Positions 1 to 10,014 of a stretch of DNA of 64,000 nucleotides are shown here, piece by piece. The position numbers were made by a program, and so were the translations under genes. How positions within the stretch are numbered: the first letter of the stretch is position 1; the number at the start of each line of letters is the position of its first letter. Below the pieces are notes generated by a model. The model had not been told where the DNA came from and searched no databases. It worked only from the letters and a program-made list of their open reading frames with translations. Source of the DNA: Agrypnia vestita (Eukaryota > Arthropoda > Insecta > Trichoptera > Phryganeidae); contig JADDOH010002004.1 in NCBI GenBank assembly GCA_016648135.1, positions 62,001 to 126,000 on the forward strand, given 5' to 3'.

Positions 1-708
1 CTAGATGGACTGTACACTTACTTGCACAGGGGTAAAATATACCTTTACCTACTCTTAATCTATCTCAATTGAAACCTGCCAAGTGGTCCTATTGCAAAAG
101 TGTCTACGAACGTATCTGCTTGCCGAAGTCGCGCACTATCTTATCGGCAATACGGTGACATTAAAAGATTAGGTACAACCTCTCAGAGATGGTATTTTAT
201 CGGCGAACATATGGGGGGGAACATATCCTTGGCTTTACCCAACCGAGTTCCTCCAGGGTATGCTTGGCTACAATAGTTTAGAGACTAGAAGGAATGCGTA
301 TATGATTACCTACGCATTTTTATCGATTGTTATGCGGTATGATAGATAATCCTGAAATTATGCAGAGCATTGGTTTGTGTGTTCCCGATAATTACCTAAG
401 ACAACGTCAGAATAGATTCTTTCACATTTCAATACACAGGACCAACCTGCCAATGGTTATGCCTGTTGGAAGAGCTAATGCTATGCTGAACAACATTACT
501 TTGGATATCGATCTGTTCCATGTCACTGAGAGGGTTTTCCGAAGCAGGATTCGCCTGCACCTTTGATGTAAATGAATTTATATATGTTTGATATTTTGTT
601 GTTTGTATATTTTCTCACTTGTTAATAATATTTACAAATTAAACATATGTTTGTAATGTAAATGTCATATTAAAAAAAAAAAATTTAATTGAAATTGAAA
701 TTGAAAAA
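1..708 (+). mobile_element. 3' fragment of a non-LTR retrotransposon (same family as 47173-48561)
   Basis: This is the tail of a LINE. From about 190 it matches, nearly base for base, the last part of the reverse-transcriptase ORF at 48182-48561. The protein there ends in a stretch with PMVMPVGRA and FHVTERVFRS and stops at 566. A short insertion near 305-312, relative to the better copy, shifts the frame, so the last 79 codons (327-566) are out of phase with the part upstream. The 3' UTR closes with an A-run and TTGAAATTGAAATTGAAA at 672-706, like the tail of the 47-kb copy. Sequence before 190 is too diverged to assign firmly. It is non-functional. Confidence 0.85.
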
Positions 709-1680
709 TGGGCACGATGGCCGTGTAGGATTGTAATTGTTTCGTATACGGATACACCGAGCTTTCCTTTCTGTCTATTTACCTATTTTCTTATCTATCC
801 ACTCTCTCCTGCCAATCGCGATGAGCAGTGGCGGACGGGCCCCGCTCTCTAGGGAACCTTGTATTGTGATTGTATCATGTTGCGGACCCCTAAATCGCCC
901 TGCCCGACAGATCTGCATCTTATAAATGTTGTCCTAGCGCATATATTATCTCAAATGCTTCCTCGCGATATAGTAGAACAATTGAAACTAGCTGATATGA
1001 TAACGAGAGAGTAGAAGATTGATGGAGACGAAAGAGGGTTAAACTAGGATTTGGATAGGTAATACTTATGTTGGTTTAGTCTGTTTTTTTGAAGAAAATT
1101 AGGTACCTACTGTATGGTCTGTGATGAAGTGGTATACAGCCTAGCTGAAGAAATCAGAACTACGAAAAGGAATGGATAGTGAGTGCTGTCAGCTGAACGA
1201 AACTGAGGTGAGTGAGGGTTGAAAAGGAAATTATAAATACACGAATGTTATGGCTTTGTCGAATTGCGGGCCAATGAAGAAGATAGCGGATAGCGGACAG
1301 AGATAGAAAGATGATGGAATTTTTTGAGCTTGAAGATGAAACGGATACGTACATTTCGAAGGCGTTCCACTTAAAAATTCGTTCGTTTTAATACAAGTCA
1401 AATAAAATGATTAAAGCCGTGCAGAAATTTAACGGTGACAGAACCTCAGTGCGGCTTCTGCACGATGTCAAAGGCATGTAACAGTTCAGGGGGGTACCTA
1501 CCTGCGTGTGCGTAAAAATAAAGTAAATCAAAATAATACACTTCACATTTAAAAAAAATAATCTGTCACCTATTTGCGCAGAAACATGAAATTAGAAATT
1601 AATTTTCGCATTTATGTTAAAAATATAACTGTTGTATTTTGCTATTACTTTGTGGTTATTCGTTATGAATATAATTAAAC
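709..1680. other. AT-rich intergenic stretch, mostly unassigned
   Basis: I see no supportable gene. Positions 1370-1410 carry a fragment (TTTTAATACAAGTCAAATAA) shared with the core of the foldbacks at 14265 and 50226. The rest has no recognisable feature. Confidence 0.5.
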
Positions 1681-1714
1681 TAGTTAACTTAGTTTACACC
1701 ACTAAAATTTATTT

Positions 1715-1763
1715 GGTAAAACCAACCGGTTTCGGAAACGACGTTCCTTCATCAGGGTATACC
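1715..1763 (-). ncRNA. Hammerhead ribozyme motif, left arm of foldback
   Basis: Read on the minus strand: CTGATGA core, a GGAA/TTCC stem II, then GAAAC and the self-complementary ACCGGT that gives a two-pair stem III, with cleavage expected after GTT. Stem I can form by GGT/ACC pairing on both sides of an internal loop. It is the mirror image of 2357-2406. The core is intact; activity is inferred, not shown. Confidence 0.68.
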
Positions 1764-1782
1764 CAATACTAATTGAACTTTA

Positions 1783-1995
1783 TTTTATTTTATTTTATTT
1801 TATTTTCATTTATTGGTTTTCTTACAGCCATATAATTAATCAATCTTGAAAAAAACAATAATTGATGTACACAGTTTTGGGCCAATTACAAGAAAACACA
1901 TATATACAATCGATAAAAAATAAGAAAAAACATGTCCAATAGTGAGTTTGTGTTAGTGTGTATATTTGTGTGTTTATTTATTTATTTTGTTTTGG
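1783..1995 (-). mobile_element. LINE 3'-end fragment with TTTTA-type tail
   Basis: On the minus strand this ends in repeated AATAAA/ATAAA units. Upstream of the tail it shares ACAGCCATATAATTAAT, a CAATTATTGATGTACA-like block and GGGCCAATTACAAGAAAA with 7415-7600. It has no coding part and lies inside the 1681-2440 foldback, so it was inserted there or carried along with it. Confidence 0.6.
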
Positions 1996-2256
1996 GAAAA
2001 GTTAACAGCAAAACAATCTTAAAAATTTTCCACTGAATTTAAAAATTTAATTTAACATACATTAATAGCGAATGGAGGGGAATGTGGGACGGGAGTAGAA
2101 GGGAAGATATAATGTACAAATTAGTTTGGGTGCGGTAGTATAGATATTGTTTGTTTTATGTTTCTTATTGTTGCGTTGAAAATGTCAATGTGGTGATAGT
2201 TTGTGTTAAATGAATTTGTGGATCTGTACATAAAGGAGTTTTGTTTTGAGTTGGTC

Positions 2257-2333
2257 AAAAATTATAAACAATCATACTTCAGTGTTAAGTATGATTGTAC
2301 TTGATTACTGAAGTATGATTGTTTATAATTTTT
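2257..2333. repeat. Perfect 27-bp inverted repeat (hairpin)
   Basis: Arms 2257-2283 and 2307-2333 are exact reverse complements around a 23-nt spacer. The spacer itself repeats part of the arm (AAGTATGATTGT). It lies next to the right arm of the foldback. Confidence 0.9.
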
Positions 2334-2356
2334 GTAAAGTTCAATTAGTACCTATT

Positions 2357-2406
2357 GGGTATACCCTGATGAAGGAACGTCGTTTCCGAAACCGGTTGGT
2401 TTTACC
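2357..2406 (+). ncRNA. Hammerhead ribozyme motif, right arm of foldback
   Basis: Order on the plus strand: stem I strand GGGTATACC, core CTGATGA, stem II GGAA...TTCC, conserved GAAAC, palindromic ACCGGT as a minimal stem III, cleavage site GTT, then GGTTTTACC as the other stem I strand. The outer GGT/ACC and inner ACC/GGT pairs flank an internal loop. Known hammerheads of Penelope-like elements have this very short stem III and are thought to work best as dimers. Confidence 0.7.
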
Positions 2407-2799
2407 AAATAAATTTTAGTGGTGTAAACTAAGTTAACTACTTTAATTATAATTATAAAAATATAACAATGATGACTTGTCAGTGTCAACAAATATACTT
2501 AGGTAGGTATTGAATCCTCATATGAATACTCTTATAGATACCTATAGTTCATCCTAATTGTTCCATAATAATTAGCCAACAGTTTCATACGCGCTTTTTC
2601 GTAGTTATATAGTTAAGATTCCGCTGGAATTAAACCGTGGTTCTAAAACCATTCAGTATTTTTTTTTAAATTCCGAATTTAAAAAAATAAGTTTTAATTA
2701 TTTTTTATATCGATATTCTGGCTATCGCAATGCGCGTTTCGCTCAATAAATATATACATATATATTTTTTTGTAAAAAAAAAATACGATAACACGATTT

Positions 2800-3050
2800 G
2801 TCCGGCCGTCGCGCCCGAACGAAGGCGCGAACTCATTTTAAAAAAATGCACCAATCCCTAGGCGGCGCGCGGTAGGTCTCCTAGGGAATAGAGCTCGGCA
2901 AGGGCGGCGCTAGGCGAGCTCCGCCCCCTGAGGGCCGCCGGAAATAGACAAGGGCCCCGCGTCCGCCGTGCCGTGGAGGGGGAGAACTCAACATTCGTCA
3001 AGCCGCCCGGGCCAACGTGTTGTTACCTGCAAGGCATCCTTTGTTGTCAG
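2800..3050. other. GC-rich island, unassigned
   Basis: CG-rich sequence standing out sharply from the AT-rich surroundings. It has several short ORFs with no recognisable domain. It could be a promoter or exon remnant, or a captured fragment; nothing decides between these. Confidence 0.3.
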
Positions 3051-3175
3051 TACGCCTGTAGTCTGCCTTTTTGTTTCATTCGCACCTACTAATAAACGGT
3101 TAACTCTATCGGAATTTGTGTGCAGTGATGTACAAAGTAGGTATCTGGAATACAAAATGCGCGATAGGAACCTAC

Positions 3176-3408
3176 CAGGGGCGTGCAGTGGGAGCAAAAT
3201 GCGTGACTTTTTCCTAAGCGTATATTTTGAAAATAAATCGAAATAAGAGATACCTATATATCGTAATATTCAAATCGCAATAATTAACATTTTATTCGGA
3301 TTTTAATATTTTATAATATTCCACTAGATAAATGCTTAATTTCGATATTTTTTCCCAAATATACGGTTCGATAAAAGTCACGCTTCTTGTTCCCACTGCA
3401 CGCGCCTG
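3176..3408 (+). mobile_element. hAT-type MITE, family A, copy 1 (233 bp)
   Basis: The element starts CAGGGGCGTGCAGTGGGA and ends with the imperfect inverse, CCCACTGCACGCGCCTG. The inverted ends are about 35 bp and reach AAAAGTCACGCTTCTTG. It is flanked by a perfect 8-bp duplication, GAACCTAC, at 3168-3175 and 3409-3416. The 8-bp duplication and CAGGGG-type end are hAT traits. It has no coding capacity. Related copies are at 29670, 30394, 52254 and 56315. Confidence 0.93.
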
Positions 3409-3419
3409 GAACCTACCTA

Positions 3420-3945
3420 CTTTAAAATCGAGTATTTCCAATAGGTCCTAGATACGAATAACTTTCTGGAATGGTATCTGAAATACTAGATAGGTACAAA
3501 ATACGTATCTTCCAAATACTTTTTAAAGATAAAATCCTTTTGTAAGAAAACACATTTTATCGAATGTAATTTTATTTTTCTACGTGGATTATTTACGAAT
3601 GTCTTGTCACATTTGCGTGATCAACGCAATAAAATATTATATTTTTAAGGTTTCAATTGAGACTTCAGTAAAACCGGTTCTTCAAACATTTTGTCGCTCA
3701 TTTTTCTTCGATGAGGTCTCATTATAGGTGGTACCTACATCATTGGAAAAAAGTATCTTAGTATACAGTATCTTACAAAATACTATGATACCAAAATAAT
3801 GTATCTAAATACAAGATACAAGATGAATATTCAAAAAAGTATTTCAGATACAAGATGAAAATACCTACATATTTTGTATCTTGTTTCTGTATTTCAAATA
3901 CTTGTATCTTAGGTATAAATATAAATACTTGTATCATGGACGCTG
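3420..3945. repeat. Dense array of GTATYT/ARATAC motifs
   Basis: About 500 bp packed with short inverted motifs such as GTATCTTAG, AAATACTTGTATC, GAAATAC and AGTATTTCAGATAC in both orientations. It starts just after the hAT duplication. Such arrays occur near the ends of some DNA transposons, but I see no clean termini. Confidence 0.5.
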
Positions 3946-4335
3946 AAGGTGACTACTCTAAATCGCCTAGAGGCGTTCGAAATGTGGATACATCGTAAGG
4001 ATATCTTGGACTGATTGGAATGACTAGTAATGTTGAAGTTTTACATAGAGCAAATACAAACAGACAGTTACTCAACATAGTAAATCTCCGTAAAATTTCA
4101 TACTTTGGTCATATAATTAAAGGCAAAAAGTACTCCATCCTTCAGTTCGTCATGAAGGGGAAGATTGAAGATTGAAGGAGACGGCGTTCCTGGCTTGGAA
4201 ACATCCGAGAGTGGACCGGGATAAGAAGCGTGGAAGAGCTGTTCCGCACTGCCCTGGACAGGGAAACTTTCTCCCAGATGATCGCCGACGTCGGGGGGAC
4301 CCGACAGGGCACACGAAGAAGAAGAAGTATCTTAG
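3945..4335 (+). pseudogene. Decayed RTE-like LINE ORF, C-terminal part
   Basis: In shifting frames the plus strand reads LEAFEMWIHR, then LLNIVNLRKISYFGHII, then RRRSWLGNIREWTGI, EELFRTALD and MIADVGGT. These are in the order expected for the end of an insect RTE-type endonuclease-reverse transcriptase (AFEMW, FGH, SWLxNLRxW, ELFRAA, IANxR). Frameshifts and stops break it, so it is a dead fragment without the catalytic domain. Confidence 0.75.
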
Positions 4336-4844
4336 ATACCTAAGTCACATCTCTGGTGGTGTGGATATAAAAGCAAAGGCAGCAATACCCAAAAAAAATA
4401 ATGCAGTCATCGAGGACTAGGTAGGTAGGTACCTACCTTCTAATTTATAATGTACCTTCCTACCGAATTCGAGATTTTATAGGAAACAGCCAATAAATTT
4501 ATAGGAATCATGATTTTGGAAGGGATAGATAGGTGCATTAAATCTAGAATTCAAAACATTTTAAGTTAGTACATTTTAAGTTACCTCGGTGACTGCATCA
4601 AAAATATTTTTTTTTATATATTGCTGCCTTTGCTTTTAAACCCCACATGTTAACCTACCTTAGAAGTTACCTATAGGTAAAGTGCTTGTTCCGAAATACA
4701 ATTTAGATTGGTTTAAATTCTCCGAAATGTCGATTAACTTCAAACAATGAAAAATATTCTAAAACTATTCTGATTTGAGTTTTCTGGGATATTCTGCCGT
4801 CTTTCTACACACCGCATTGCAGGGTCCACCATCAGGGATGATGT

Positions 4845-5245
4845 GTTGTTGACTTCTTCTTCATCTTGAGATCCTTTCAACGAAAGTTGGCTATCCTTTA
4901 TTTACTGCGGCCCGGAATAGCTCTACAGCAGGCTGGTCAGTTCTCCTTCTTCCAGGGCCACGACTTCCGACAATCTTCCCCTGCATTATGAGATGCAAGA
5001 CCTCCTACTTCTCTGGATGCCTCATCCCACGTCCGAAATATTAGAATTTTTGGACTTTTATTGTTTTAATTACTTATTTTTCTATAGGTACCCATCCGAA
5101 TCATAACATCTTTATTCGTAACTCTGTCCAACCAGCTTAATTTGAGAATTCTTCTATAGATCCACATCTCGAATGCTTAGAGTCGCCTTATCGATTCTTC
5201 GACAACCATCCAAGCTTGCATTCCATAAATTAATATCGAAAACAC
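4845..5245 (-). pseudogene. Decayed RTE-like LINE, C-terminal part and 3' end
   Basis: The minus strand reads RRILKLSWLDRVTNKDV near 5130-5180, a weak LHLIMQGKIVGSR block, then ELFRAAVNK-like sequence near 4900-4930. The order matches the LINE fragment at 3945-4335 and closely parallels the minus-strand copy at 10015-10440. Many stops; non-functional. Confidence 0.7.
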
Positions 5246-5700
5246 GTAGCGTCTTATCAGTTGAGATCACGATTGCAGACCGTCTGATGTACCCCACATC
5301 TGTGAATTTTTAAAACAGATTAGTTTAATCACTCGGTGAGATACGCATGAAAATCTATCTTTAGACAAAAAATATGTTACCACCGGGACATGAAACTAGA
5401 TCGTATCCGATTCATTTATCTATGTGAGATGGATTAGAAGCGAAGCGCCACTTTGCACAGGTATAATGAGAACACAGGGCGACTTGTGCTGGAGAATACC
5501 TATGGTTATCTGGCAAAGAGTGACAATTTCTCAATTGATAACTGGTTTGAGTATCTACCTGTGTAGGTATGTTTGTGTGTTTTAGAAGCATTTTATCTTT
5601 TAAATCTTAAAAGCAATAAAATAAAAATCATTTGTTTGAATACCTAATTAATATTCGCGTATAGATTGTAACATTACATATGCTAAGTATCTATATGAGA
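5246..5700. other. Intergenic, nothing recognised
   Basis: AT-rich sequence with no supported gene, repeat family or structure. Confidence 0.4.
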
Positions 5701-5704
5701 CTTA

Positions 5705-5849
5705 GGGCCTGTTGTTTGATCAAAAGTTAGAGTAAGAGTTGCAAAAAGCATAGATTTTTACGAAAATGGGTGTTTTGATTGGTGCAGAATGCAAAAATCT
5801 ATGCTTTTTTCCTAACTATTACTCTTACTTCAGATCAAACAACAGGCCC
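5705..5849. mobile_element. PIF/Harbinger-like MITE (145 bp)
   Basis: Inverted ends GGGCCTGTTGTTTGATC and GATCAAACAACAGGCCC, then further imperfect pairing (AGTAAGAGTTG, AAAAAGCATAGATTTTT) makes most of the element a hairpin. It is flanked by TTA at 5702-5704 and 5850-5852. A 3-bp TTA duplication with GGGCCTGTT-type ends is typical of PIF/Harbinger MITEs. No coding. Confidence 0.88.
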
Positions 5850-6085
5850 TTAGATAAGCTTTAGGTAGTCATTCAGCTGTTGATAAGAAACCAAAATTCG
5901 ATATATTCGAAATTAGGTAAATATAAGTATGTCACGTGCTCTATAAACGCGTCAATATTCGTTAAAATTAAATTTAATTCAATACAATCATATTTAATTA
6001 TTAATATATAACATTTTTTATAAGATTTTTTATAAGTCTCGGTTGAGACAACTAATGGTTAACAGTATCAATTAATAAGTAATTC

Positions 6086-6603
6086 TTGGATATTCACCTT
6101 AGTCATAAATCTTTTTTTCTTTTTCTCTTTTTTAACAAATCTTCTTTCTTTTGTCCAGACTTTGTATATGTAATTGTTATCTTGTATCTTTCTTTAATTC
6201 ATCCTTTTTCTTTTGTCCAGACCTCGTTTATGTACCAATATGCAGATGTATTGATCAGATATCTTTATGCTATGTATCTTTTGCACTTCTTTTTCTTCTT
6301 ATCTCTTCCCCTTTTTACTAATATCTGTCCTTCTGTAGATTCTGTAGATCTGTCCTTTCCTATCCATTCATGAATCCCCTTTTACATTTAATTCTTTGAC
6401 TTTCATAGTTTGTTCGTAACTAACTTTCACTTTTTTGTTTTTTTGTTTAACTCAAGTTATTGTTGCTATATGTTACCTAATACATAACATTTTAATTCTG
6501 TGGAAACTTGAAAGATAAAAGAGTCTTCATGCTACTTAATAATCATTTGTAATCTGATTTTTATATGTACTGTTAGTTCCCATGAATAAATAAAATAAAA
6601 TAA
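6086..6603 (+). mobile_element. LINE 3' UTR fragment, AATAAAATAAA tail
   Basis: About 500 bp that match, in reverse orientation, 58010-58380: shared blocks include TTTGACTTTCATAGTTTGTT, ATTCTGTGGAAACTTG and TTAGTTCCCATGAATAAA. Both copies end in AATAAA/ATAAAATAAA repeats. The 95-codon frame here (6086-6373) is a Phe/Leu-rich by-product of T-runs, not a gene. Confidence 0.7.
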
Positions 6604-7108
6604 ATACAACAATACGTCGCTGTTTATATAATAAATCCTATGTGCCGTTTAGTAAATCCTGAGATGAACGAATCAATTTGTCAATATTTCATATAAATAA
6701 TGGAGATATAGGTCAACGAAATATGTCAATTAAATTACTGGATATATGTACCTACCTAATTCTCTCCGAAATATGACTATTGATAAAACATTTATTTGAT
6801 TTTATACCTTCGTATATTCCAGCCTTATTGCAGTATGAATAAATACAGTCGTACAGCTTTGCCTGAATCGTTTTGATGATGCGTGTGCCAGTTGCACTGC
6901 GCTTGTAACAATAACAACACGCATAAAAATTATGGGCATTTCGTGGCAGCTTTTGTGCTAATTAAATAAAATAAACAGTTCTTGCGTAAAGCAGAGCCCT
7001 TGAGGTGAAATATAACGAAAATGCGGCCAAGTAGAGTATAATACTAATGTTATCAATATTTATTAGGTAGGTATACCTCCACATTATTACCCGTGCCTTT
7101 TGTTGCCA
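6604..7108. other. Intergenic, nothing recognised
   Basis: AT-rich; no feature I can support. Confidence 0.4.
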
Positions 7109-7111
7109 GTA

Positions 7112-7245
7112 CAGTAGCCGGCAAACGTCTTGAAATTCTGCGGCGTAGTGGGGGGACGTTTGCGCATCTACCTTTCTACCAACGAGACCCAAATTTCGTC
7201 TTCTGCGCATTCCCCCACTTAGCCAAAAAAATTCATGAAGTTTGT
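7112..7245. mobile_element. TA-flanked MITE, family T, decayed copy
   Basis: The left end CAGTAGCCGGCAAACGTCTT after a TA is the same as the ends of the complete copy at 35986-36128. The right half keeps TGCGCATTCCCCCACT but the terminal bases have decayed. Mariner-like by its TA flank and CAGT-type end. Confidence 0.7.
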
Positions 7246-7414
7246 TTGACGTGCCTATAGGTATACCTATGTGTGTCTGTAATCTGTATTTTCCTTAATA
7301 GGTACCTACCTATTTATTAACAAAAGTAAGCTATTTAAAAAAATATAGAACTTATTAACTAGAAGGTAGGTGGCTAGCCTCGAAATATATATAGTTACGT
7401 ATATATATATATTT

Positions 7415-7680
7415 TTTAAATTTTTTTATTTTTCATTTATTAATTTTCTTACAGCCATATAATTAATAAATCTTGAAAAAAAAACAATTATTGATGTACA
7501 GAGCCTTGGGCCAATTACAAGAAAATAGATTTATACAAGAATATTATACCAGGATCGATAAAAAAATAAGAAAAAACAATATGTCAAATAGTGAGTTTGT
7601 GTTTGTGTGTGTATTTATGTGTTTTTATGTTTCCGTGTGTGAATGCGTTTTTATGTGTTCGTGCCAGTTTTAAAACTGGT
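7415..7680 (-). mobile_element. LINE 3'-end fragment, second copy of the 1783-1995 family
   Basis: Shares ACAGCCATATAATTAAT, GGGCCAATTACAAGAAAA, CGATAAAAAAATAAGAAAAA and AATAGTGAGTTTGTGTT with 1783-1995, so the same family is present twice within 6 kb. No protein-coding remnant. Confidence 0.65.
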
Positions 7681-8479
7681 GACTATTAACTGGACCAAAT
7701 AATTTCAACGATATTTTCTTAATTCTAATTTCTTTTTTCTTTTTTCTGTCAACGATAATTCCTTAATTCTGTCGACCTTCTTTTTAAATGAAATTCGTAA
7801 ATAAGACATATTTTATAATATTTTTTCTTTCATTTCAGGATTTTGGATTACACAAGTGAATTGACTTCACTATCGACAGGCTGACTGGTGAGTTATCAAA
7901 TATCCTGTACTTTACGTCGTGTGACGATGTCCCTCTTCGTAATTACCTGTAATTTTGCATGTGGTATAGGTACATGTCTCGGGAGATTCATTTCAAAGTA
8001 AAGGACAAGATACAGAACGACTGTTAACAACAAATCTTCGAGATGAGAGATCGAAGACTCATCTATCAAAACATCGTCAAATCCATCAAAACCCATACAA
8101 GTTGTCACTGAAGAATTTTGTGTTCTTCGAGCACACTATCATTCATCCGTTTATCATCCCATTTGATTCTTGGCGTACTTCTTCAGCGTCGTCGGGGATG
8201 CCTTTTTATAACCTTAATGCGTCTTCCATAGGGTGTTCACGATTCAGAAGCATTCGAGAGTTTAAGAAGTACAACAGTTAAAAATACCAACATATTAGTG
8301 TCCTATTATATATTAGTGATCAAAAATTCTCTTTCTGAGGTGACCAAACGTAGCACTTGCCGAATTGACACAACGCTGTAGGTATGTCTTCAACGATGTA
8401 TATTTACTGTGAGACAGACATATTTAGGGAATAACTTCTAGAGGTTTTCCCTGCACCCGTACCTACATGTGGTTAAACA

Positions 8480-8850
8480 GTATTCAGGGACAACGGTTCT
8501 TTTTGTAAGACAGTAACACAGGTAAGACCAATCTTATCGTCATTTCATAAGCCTTTACAAAAGCATTGACAATTTCTAGACTATTTTTTAACTCTAAAAC
8601 TCGAACGTCTTTAGTGTTAAAAAGCATCGGTCTTGTCCCTGTACCGTAGAGATAGAATAGTTCGTCATAAATCTCCAAAAAAACACCGTAAGGTCTATTC
8701 AGCTACTTCTAGCATGGCAACCAGGAATTTGAACAGTGTTGGTACGATTGTGAAACCTTGTATCAGTCCAGTTTTGGTCGCAAAGGGGTCCGACAGTTTC
8801 ATTGCTGATATAAATTATAAAGCACCATTTTTATTCACAACAACCGCCTA
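8480..8850 (-). pseudogene. Reverse-transcriptase fragment of a LINE
   Basis: On the minus strand, near 8705-8800, SDPFATKTGLIQGFTIVP recalls the RTE-type motif TGLRQGDALSP, followed by a hydrophobic FKFLVAMLEV. Further along, LELKNSLEIVNAFVKAYE (8500-8600) fits the helix after the catalytic box. The FADD/YADD box itself is not recognisable and a stop separates the parts. A dead piece of reverse transcriptase. Confidence 0.5.
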
Positions 8851-9284
8851 GTCTTACACTAGTATTTAAAATTGAAATTTTTACGGATATGATTTATTTC
8901 TTCAAGTTGTGCGTCTTGTGTGTCGCCTTTTAGATCAACCAACATGATAAAAATTCCACTCTTTTGTATGTAGTTTACGCATGACTGGGGCTTTCATTCA
9001 ATCGTGAAGAAGCCACAGAATTCTGACGATTGAAAAGGTTGTGGTGTATAAAGAACGGAAACAATTCATTATATGACATCATCATGCAATCTGTTTTAAC
9101 AGTTGTGGTTAGATGTACCTATCTTGGTCATTTAGATACGGCCAGTACTCACTACGTCATTGTCCATTTTTCATTATGACATCACGTCCTTATTGACCTG
9201 CGGCATGACTGGTTGGGGTGGAACTTACCTTAATCATAATATTTCGTACCAGGAAAAAGCAAAAGGTGATTCATACAATTATTA

Positions 9285-9474
9285 ACCTATAGTTCATCAT
9301 CCAAGTCAGTCTGAGGATCGTGATCTTCACGACCTCCCGCCCTCTCGACTATTCTTGACTCACCAGAGAATGACTGTAGCTTTTTCTGCTCAGCCGGTCC
9401 AACGAGGGGATCTTTGTCTTCCTCTTCGACCTTTTCTTTTCTTCTAGCAAAATGTCCAAAAAATTGTTGATGAA
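9285..9474 (-). pseudogene. LINE C-terminus (inner part of a split copy)
   Basis: The minus strand reads QQFFGHFARR at 9440-9472, then in a shifted frame GRRQRSPRWTG, and then VVKITILRLTW near 9300. This is the end of an insect LINE ORF2 (FFGHxARR, RGRSPxRWTD, DRxxWRxxV). It continues the AFEMW piece at 9809-9935, which a 330-bp insertion now separates. An open frame of about 60 codons ends at 9288, but it is a fragment. Confidence 0.65.
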
Positions 9475-9478
9475 AACA

Positions 9479-9516
9479 AATCTTACATAAATCATATGTA
9501 AGATTTATGTAAGATT
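9479..9516. repeat. 15-bp-arm hairpin
   Basis: AATCTTACATAAATC and its reverse complement GATTTATGTAAGATT flank about 8 nt, at the edge of the insertion that splits the minus-strand LINE. Confidence 0.7.
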
Positions 9517-9599
9517 CGTCTCAGACAAATTGTTGAATATCGTCTTGATTTTTAGTTCTTGTAATACGAAGAAAACCAAACGGCAGAATTGCCAAGACG

Positions 9600-9808
9600 A
9601 ATAGGATTGAGCTGGGCTACTTCTGGCATATTTTCGAGAACAAAGAGATCCCAATTAGCCTAAAAAGAAAAGTGTAGAAAAACTCAACCGAACGCAAAGA
9701 TCCATGGAGAAATCCATGCTTGTAGTAGGTAAGCCTAAGATATAGAATTAGAAAATATATAACTAGGCGCAGAGCTAGAGTAGTGGATATCATGAAGAGA
9801 TGAAAGCT
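9600..9808 (+). pseudogene. LINE C-terminal remnant, opposite strand, nested
   Basis: The plus strand reads KLNRTQRSMEKSMLVV (9680-9728) then, shifted, VSLRYRIRKYITRRRARVVD (9728-9790). This matches the insect LINE pattern (TERAMERAMLGVSLRDRIRN...RRRTKVxD). It lies between two halves of a minus-strand LINE and so is a nested insertion. Broken by a frameshift and stops. Confidence 0.6.
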
Positions 9809-9935
9809 GCAGAAGAGGAAGAATTAGTAGTACGGAGACATTTGTGCGTGTCGCTGTCCACGGTACACGCAACATGTGTCTCCAACACCACATCTCAAAG
9901 GCACCGATCCGTCTCTCTTTTGCTTTTAAAGCCAC
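9809..9935 (-). pseudogene. LINE C-terminus (outer part of a split copy)
   Basis: The minus strand encodes RRIGAFEMWCWRHMLRVPW and TRTNVSVL, a hallmark block of RTE-type endonuclease-reverse transcriptases. The reading frame leaves LINE homology at about 9809, where the plus-strand LINE remnant begins. Confidence 0.75.
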
Positions 9936-10014
9936 CGGTCAGGTGGCTTGACTTCGGTCAGGTTTGTAAGGTGTCTAATTCAGAGGTCGGAGAGGATTTT
10001 TTCTTATTTTTCTT

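Larger units (their letters stand above)
1681..2440. mobile_element. Foldback element with hammerhead motifs in both arms (Penelope-like terminus)
   Basis: Two nearly identical inverted arms, 1681-1778 and 2339-2440, run from TAGTTAACTTAG inward and each carries a hammerhead-ribozyme motif pointing outward. Between the arms lie the end of another retroelement (about 1783-1990, tail made of TTTTA units, also found near 7415-7680) and a perfect 27-bp palindrome. Penelope-like retroelements are known to have inverted or tandem terminal repeats with short-stem-III hammerheads, so I infer a Penelope-like remnant. No reverse transcriptase or GIY-YIG endonuclease is left. Confidence 0.7.

Noticed and set aside
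4831..4850. Hammerhead core (ATCAGGGATGATG)
   Set aside because: No GAAA, stem II or stem III nearby.
6086..6373. 95-codon Phe/Leu-rich protein
   Set aside because: Same reason: LINE 3' UTR repeated in inverse at 58010.
7896..8108. RT motif A at the minus strand (GFDGFDDVL)
   Set aside because: Wrong order relative to the RT piece at 8480-8850 and only a weak resemblance.
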